Source: Halobacteriales archaeon QS_4_69_225 (GTDB lineage: Archaea; Halobacteriota; Halobacteria; Halobacteriales; Haloarculaceae). Taken from it: a DNA stretch of 64,000 nucleotides. The stretch is from positions 1 to 64,000 of the forward strand of contig PXRL01000006.1 in assembly GCA_003020965.1 (NCBI GenBank), given 5' to 3'. Shown here piece after piece: positions 61,939 through 64,000 of the stretch. Each line of letters begins with the position of its first letter. Positions within the stretch are counted from its first letter, which is position 1. The notes beneath the pieces were generated by a model. It was not told the origin of the DNA. It worked only from the letters and a program-made list of their open reading frames with translations, and did no database searches. A program made the translations under genes and the position numbers.

Positions 61939-61965
61939 GGCTCCAGGGAGCCGCCGTATAAAAAC
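61939..61965 (-). promoter_or_regulatory. promoter and probable operator of the wHTH gene
   Basis: TATA GTTTTTATAC (minus, 61956-61965) is 21-30 bases upstream of ATG 61935. A perfect dyad GGCTCC-AG-GGAGCC lies at 61939-61952 between TATA and start. A regulator bound there would block transcription. Confidence 0.5.
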
Positions 61966-62018
61966 CCTGACGGGCCGGCCGGCGCCAGTGCTTTGCCGCC
62001 GGCGCCGCTACCGCGGAT

Positions 62019-62717
62019 ATGGAGTTCGAGCCCCGCGACCGGGCGGTCTACCTGCCGGACGCGGACACGCTGGTGTGTGCGGACCTCCACGTCGGCCGGG
62101 ACGCGGCCTCGAACGTCGAGTTCCGCGTCGGCGAACACGAGGACCTCCGCGAGCGGTTCCGGGCGCTGTGCGACCGCTACGAACCCGCCGAAACGGTGGT
62201 GGCCGGCGACCTGTTGCACTCCTTCGACCGGCTGCCGCGGGGCGTCGTCGAGACGGTCCGGGCGCTGCGGGCCGCCGCCGAGTCGGTCGACTGCCGGCTC
62301 GTCGTCACCCCCGGCAACCACGACTCGATGCTCGGGGAGGTGTGGGACGGCCCCACCCCCGAGGAGTACCGCATCGACGGCGCCGACGGCTCGGTCGTCG
62401 CGGTCCACGGCCACGCCCCGCCGACGACCGACGCCGACTGGTACGTCGTCGGCCACGACCACCCGACGATCGACGTCGAGGGGATGCGCCGGCCGTGTTA
62501 CCTCCACGGCCCCTCGGCGTACGGGTCGGCGGGCGTGCTGATGCTGCCGGCGTTCAGCCGGCTGCCGGTCGGCGTCGAGGTCAACGAGATGCGCGCCGGG
62601 GACTTCCAGTCGCCGCTGATCGAGGCCGCCGGCGGGCTCCGGCCGGTCGTCCGAGACGAGGCGGCCGACCGGACCCACGAGTTCCCGCCGCTGTCGGAGT
62701 TCCGCCGGCTACTGTAG
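62019..62717 (+). CDS. metallophosphoesterase (COG1407-like)
   Basis: A 232-aa calcineurin-fold phosphoesterase. Metal ligands follow the full pattern: DLHVG, GDLLH, GNHD, VHGH and GHDHP. Related archaeal proteins are encoded by a large helicase gene and linked to nucleic-acid repair, but no such helicase is next to this one. Substrate unknown. The end overlaps by 9 bases with the convergent FAD oxidoreductase. Confidence 0.85.
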   Translation: MEFEPRDRAVYLPDADTLVCADLHVGRDAASNVEFRVGEHEDLRERFRALCDRYEPAETVVAGDLLHSFDRLPRGVVETVRALRAAAESVDCRLVVTPGNHDSMLGEVWDGPTPEEYRIDGADGSVVAVHGHAPPTTDADWYVVGHDHPTIDVEGMRRPCYLHGPSAYGSAGVLMLPAFSRLPVGVEVNEMRAGDFQSPLIEAAGGLRPVVRDEAADRTHEFPPLSEFRRLL

Positions 62718-63977
62718 CCTCGCCCGGACCGTCTCGGCCGCCCGGCGGCCGCTCTCCATGGCGCCCTGGATGGCCGACCACTCGGTATAGCCGCCGGCCA
62801 GATACACCGGCCCCTCGGGGGCGTCGACGGCCGGCAGCGCCGTCCGGAAGCCCGGCGGCTGTGCGAACTGGGCGAAGTCGATCCGGTCGACGGCCAGCAC
62901 CTCGAGGTCGCCGAAGTGGTTCTCCGGGTACCACGACGACAGCGCCTCCCGGACGGTCTCGCCGAGGGCGGCGTCGTCGGCGTCCTGCTCGCCGAGGAAC
63001 GTCGCCGCCAGCAGCTGCCGGTCGTCCGGGGCGTACTCGGAAGCGGCGGCGCTCATCGGCGCGACGGTGTTCGGCCGGGCGTCGGCGGCGTTCAGCATGA
63101 TCCGCGAGCCGGTGTCCAGCGACTGGAAGGCCGGCAGCGAGCAGTGGACCGTCACGCAGGCCTTCGCGTCGGTCGGCGTCTCGACGCCGGTCAGCTCCGC
63201 GGCGCGCTTCGGGTCCGTCGCGACGACGGCGGCGTCGGCGGCGACCGACCCGGCGTCGGTCTCGACGGTCACCCCGGCGCCGCCGGCGTCGCCGGCGACG
63301 ACGTCGGTCACCTCCCGGCCGGTCTCGACGGTCGCGCCCGCCGTCTCCGCCCGCCGCCGCAGTTGGGCCGGAATCGCGCCCATCCCCGCCGCCGGGACGA
63401 CGGTGTCGCCCTCCGACAGCATCTTGAACGTGTATTCGAAGACGTGACTCGACGTCGACAGCGACCGCTCCAGCGTGATGCCGCCGTAGAACGGCTCGGC
63501 GAACCGCTCGACGAACGCCTCGGAGAAGCCGCGATTCCGGAGGTACGCCCGGACGGACGTGTCGGCGCCGTCGAGGAGGTCGTCGACGTCCCGGCGCCGG
63601 AGCTCGACCTGCAGCCGGAGCAGCCGGAGCTTGTCGCCGATCGTGACCTCGCGGTTCAGTAGCGTCGGGACGGCCGCCTCGGGGTCGCCGAGCGGGTCCG
63701 ACAGCGTCGACCGCCGGTTCGGCGCCGCGATGGTCGCCCCGGGGGCGAACCGCCGGAGCGACAGCGCCTCCAGGTCCAGCTCCCGGCGGGCGGCCGGATA
63801 GCCGGTGAACAGCACCTGGAAGCCGCGATCGAGCGTGAACCCGTCGACGACCCGAGAGCGGACGCGACCGCCGACCCGCTCGTCGGCTTCGAGCAGTTCG
63901 ACCGCGGCGCCGGCCGCCGCCAGGCGTCGTGCCGCGACCAGGCCGGCGAGCCCTCCGCCGGCGACGACGACGTGCAT
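62709..63977 (-). CDS. NAD(P)/FAD-dependent amine/phytoene-type oxidoreductase
   Basis: A 422-aa flavoprotein. The N-terminal Rossmann motif is VVVAGGGLAGLVAARRLAAAG and the acidic FAD ligand is LLEADERVGGRVRS. Related families include protoporphyrinogen oxidase-like and phytoene desaturase-like enzymes. The C-terminal FAD contact is VYLAGGYTEWSAIQGAMESG. Substrate is undetermined; a carotenoid or isoprenoid is only a guess. It lies near the right edge of the window, complete. Confidence 0.85.
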   Translation of the reverse strand: MHVVVAGGGLAGLVAARRLAAAGAAVELLEADERVGGRVRSRVVDGFTLDRGFQVLFTGYPAARRELDLEALSLRRFAPGATIAAPNRRSTLSDPLGDPEAAVPTLLNREVTIGDKLRLLRLQVELRRRDVDDLLDGADTSVRAYLRNRGFSEAFVERFAEPFYGGITLERSLSTSSHVFEYTFKMLSEGDTVVPAAGMGAIPAQLRRRAETAGATVETGREVTDVVAGDAGGAGVTVETDAGSVAADAAVVATDPKRAAELTGVETPTDAKACVTVHCSLPAFQSLDTGSRIMLNAADARPNTVAPMSAAASEYAPDDRQLLAATFLGEQDADDAALGETVREALSSWYPENHFGDLEVLAVDRIDFAQFAQPPGFRTALPAVDAPEGPVYLAGGYTEWSAIQGAMESGRRAAETVRARLQ

Positions 63978-64000
63978 GCCCGGTGGTTCGGGCGGCCGGG

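Overview
The window is a GC-rich stretch of a euryarchaeal genome, almost certainly a halophilic archaeon (class Halobacteria). The evidence is the acidic proteins, the frequent twin-arginine (Tat) signal peptides, TATA boxes about 25-30 bases upstream of near-leaderless start codons, archaeal-type proS, egsA (sn-glycerol-1-phosphate dehydrogenase) and HMG-CoA reductase, two halocyanins, and the archaeal termination nuclease aCPSF1. I cannot name the genus. No rRNA, convincing tRNA or CRISPR array is visible.

Layout. 1-3270: polyamine/iron-type ABC importer (permease and Tat lipoprotein on minus, ATPase divergent). 3575-6302: grpE and dnaK, with dnaK broken by an internal out-of-frame deletion. 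6392-14925: XPB-type helicase, small membrane proteins, VTT-domain protein, aCPSF1, a Tat-exported protein, AzlCD exporter, GNAT enzyme. 15026-21580: proS and a single-chain glutamate synthase carrying an in-frame palindromic insertion. 21587-24616: amidohydrolase, MIP18-like Fe-S assembly protein and divergent alcohol dehydrogenase, which resemble the accessory genes of bacterial propane monooxygenase operons. 24693-30783: Get3-like ATPase, small proteins, a halocyanin, a frameshifted M42 peptidase and an isoprenyl diphosphate synthase. 30965-37164: a cytochrome bc-type complex (split cytochrome b, Rieske protein, second halocyanin, several uncharacterised membrane proteins). 37220-39597: small membrane proteins, nth, and an egsA gene with an out-of-frame deletion. 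40025-43357: Lrp-type regulator and amino-acid transporter with UspA-like tail. 43529-50824: GtrA, sulfatase-fold enzyme, Rieske ferredoxin, subtilase, CMP-kinase-like protein, cytochrome P450. 51060-56852: histidine kinase, aldehyde dehydrogenase, a nuclease-like protein and a small HTH protein. 56950-58421: a TnpB-only IS200/IS605-type element. 58472-63977: HMG-CoA reductase with an extra N-terminal domain, cupin, regulator, phosphoesterase and FAD oxidoreductase.

Genes that work together include the ABC importer; DnaK-GrpE; quinol:halocyanin electron transfer; isoprenoid lipid synthesis (HMG-CoA reductase, isoprenyl synthase, G1P dehydrogenase); amino-acid handling (gltB, AzlCD, Lrp plus transporter); and the amidohydrolase/Fe-S/alcohol dehydrogenase trio.

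The most notable structure outside ordinary genes is: chains of short hairpins in several intergenic regions, with a related-looking palindrome inside gltB; a 107-bp inverted element at 36488-36594; a 28-bp operator in front of the Lrp gene; two TnpB-like scars besides the intact element; a C-terminal domain shared by two exported proteins 34 kb apart; and three conserved genes broken in frame, which may be real decay or assembly error.
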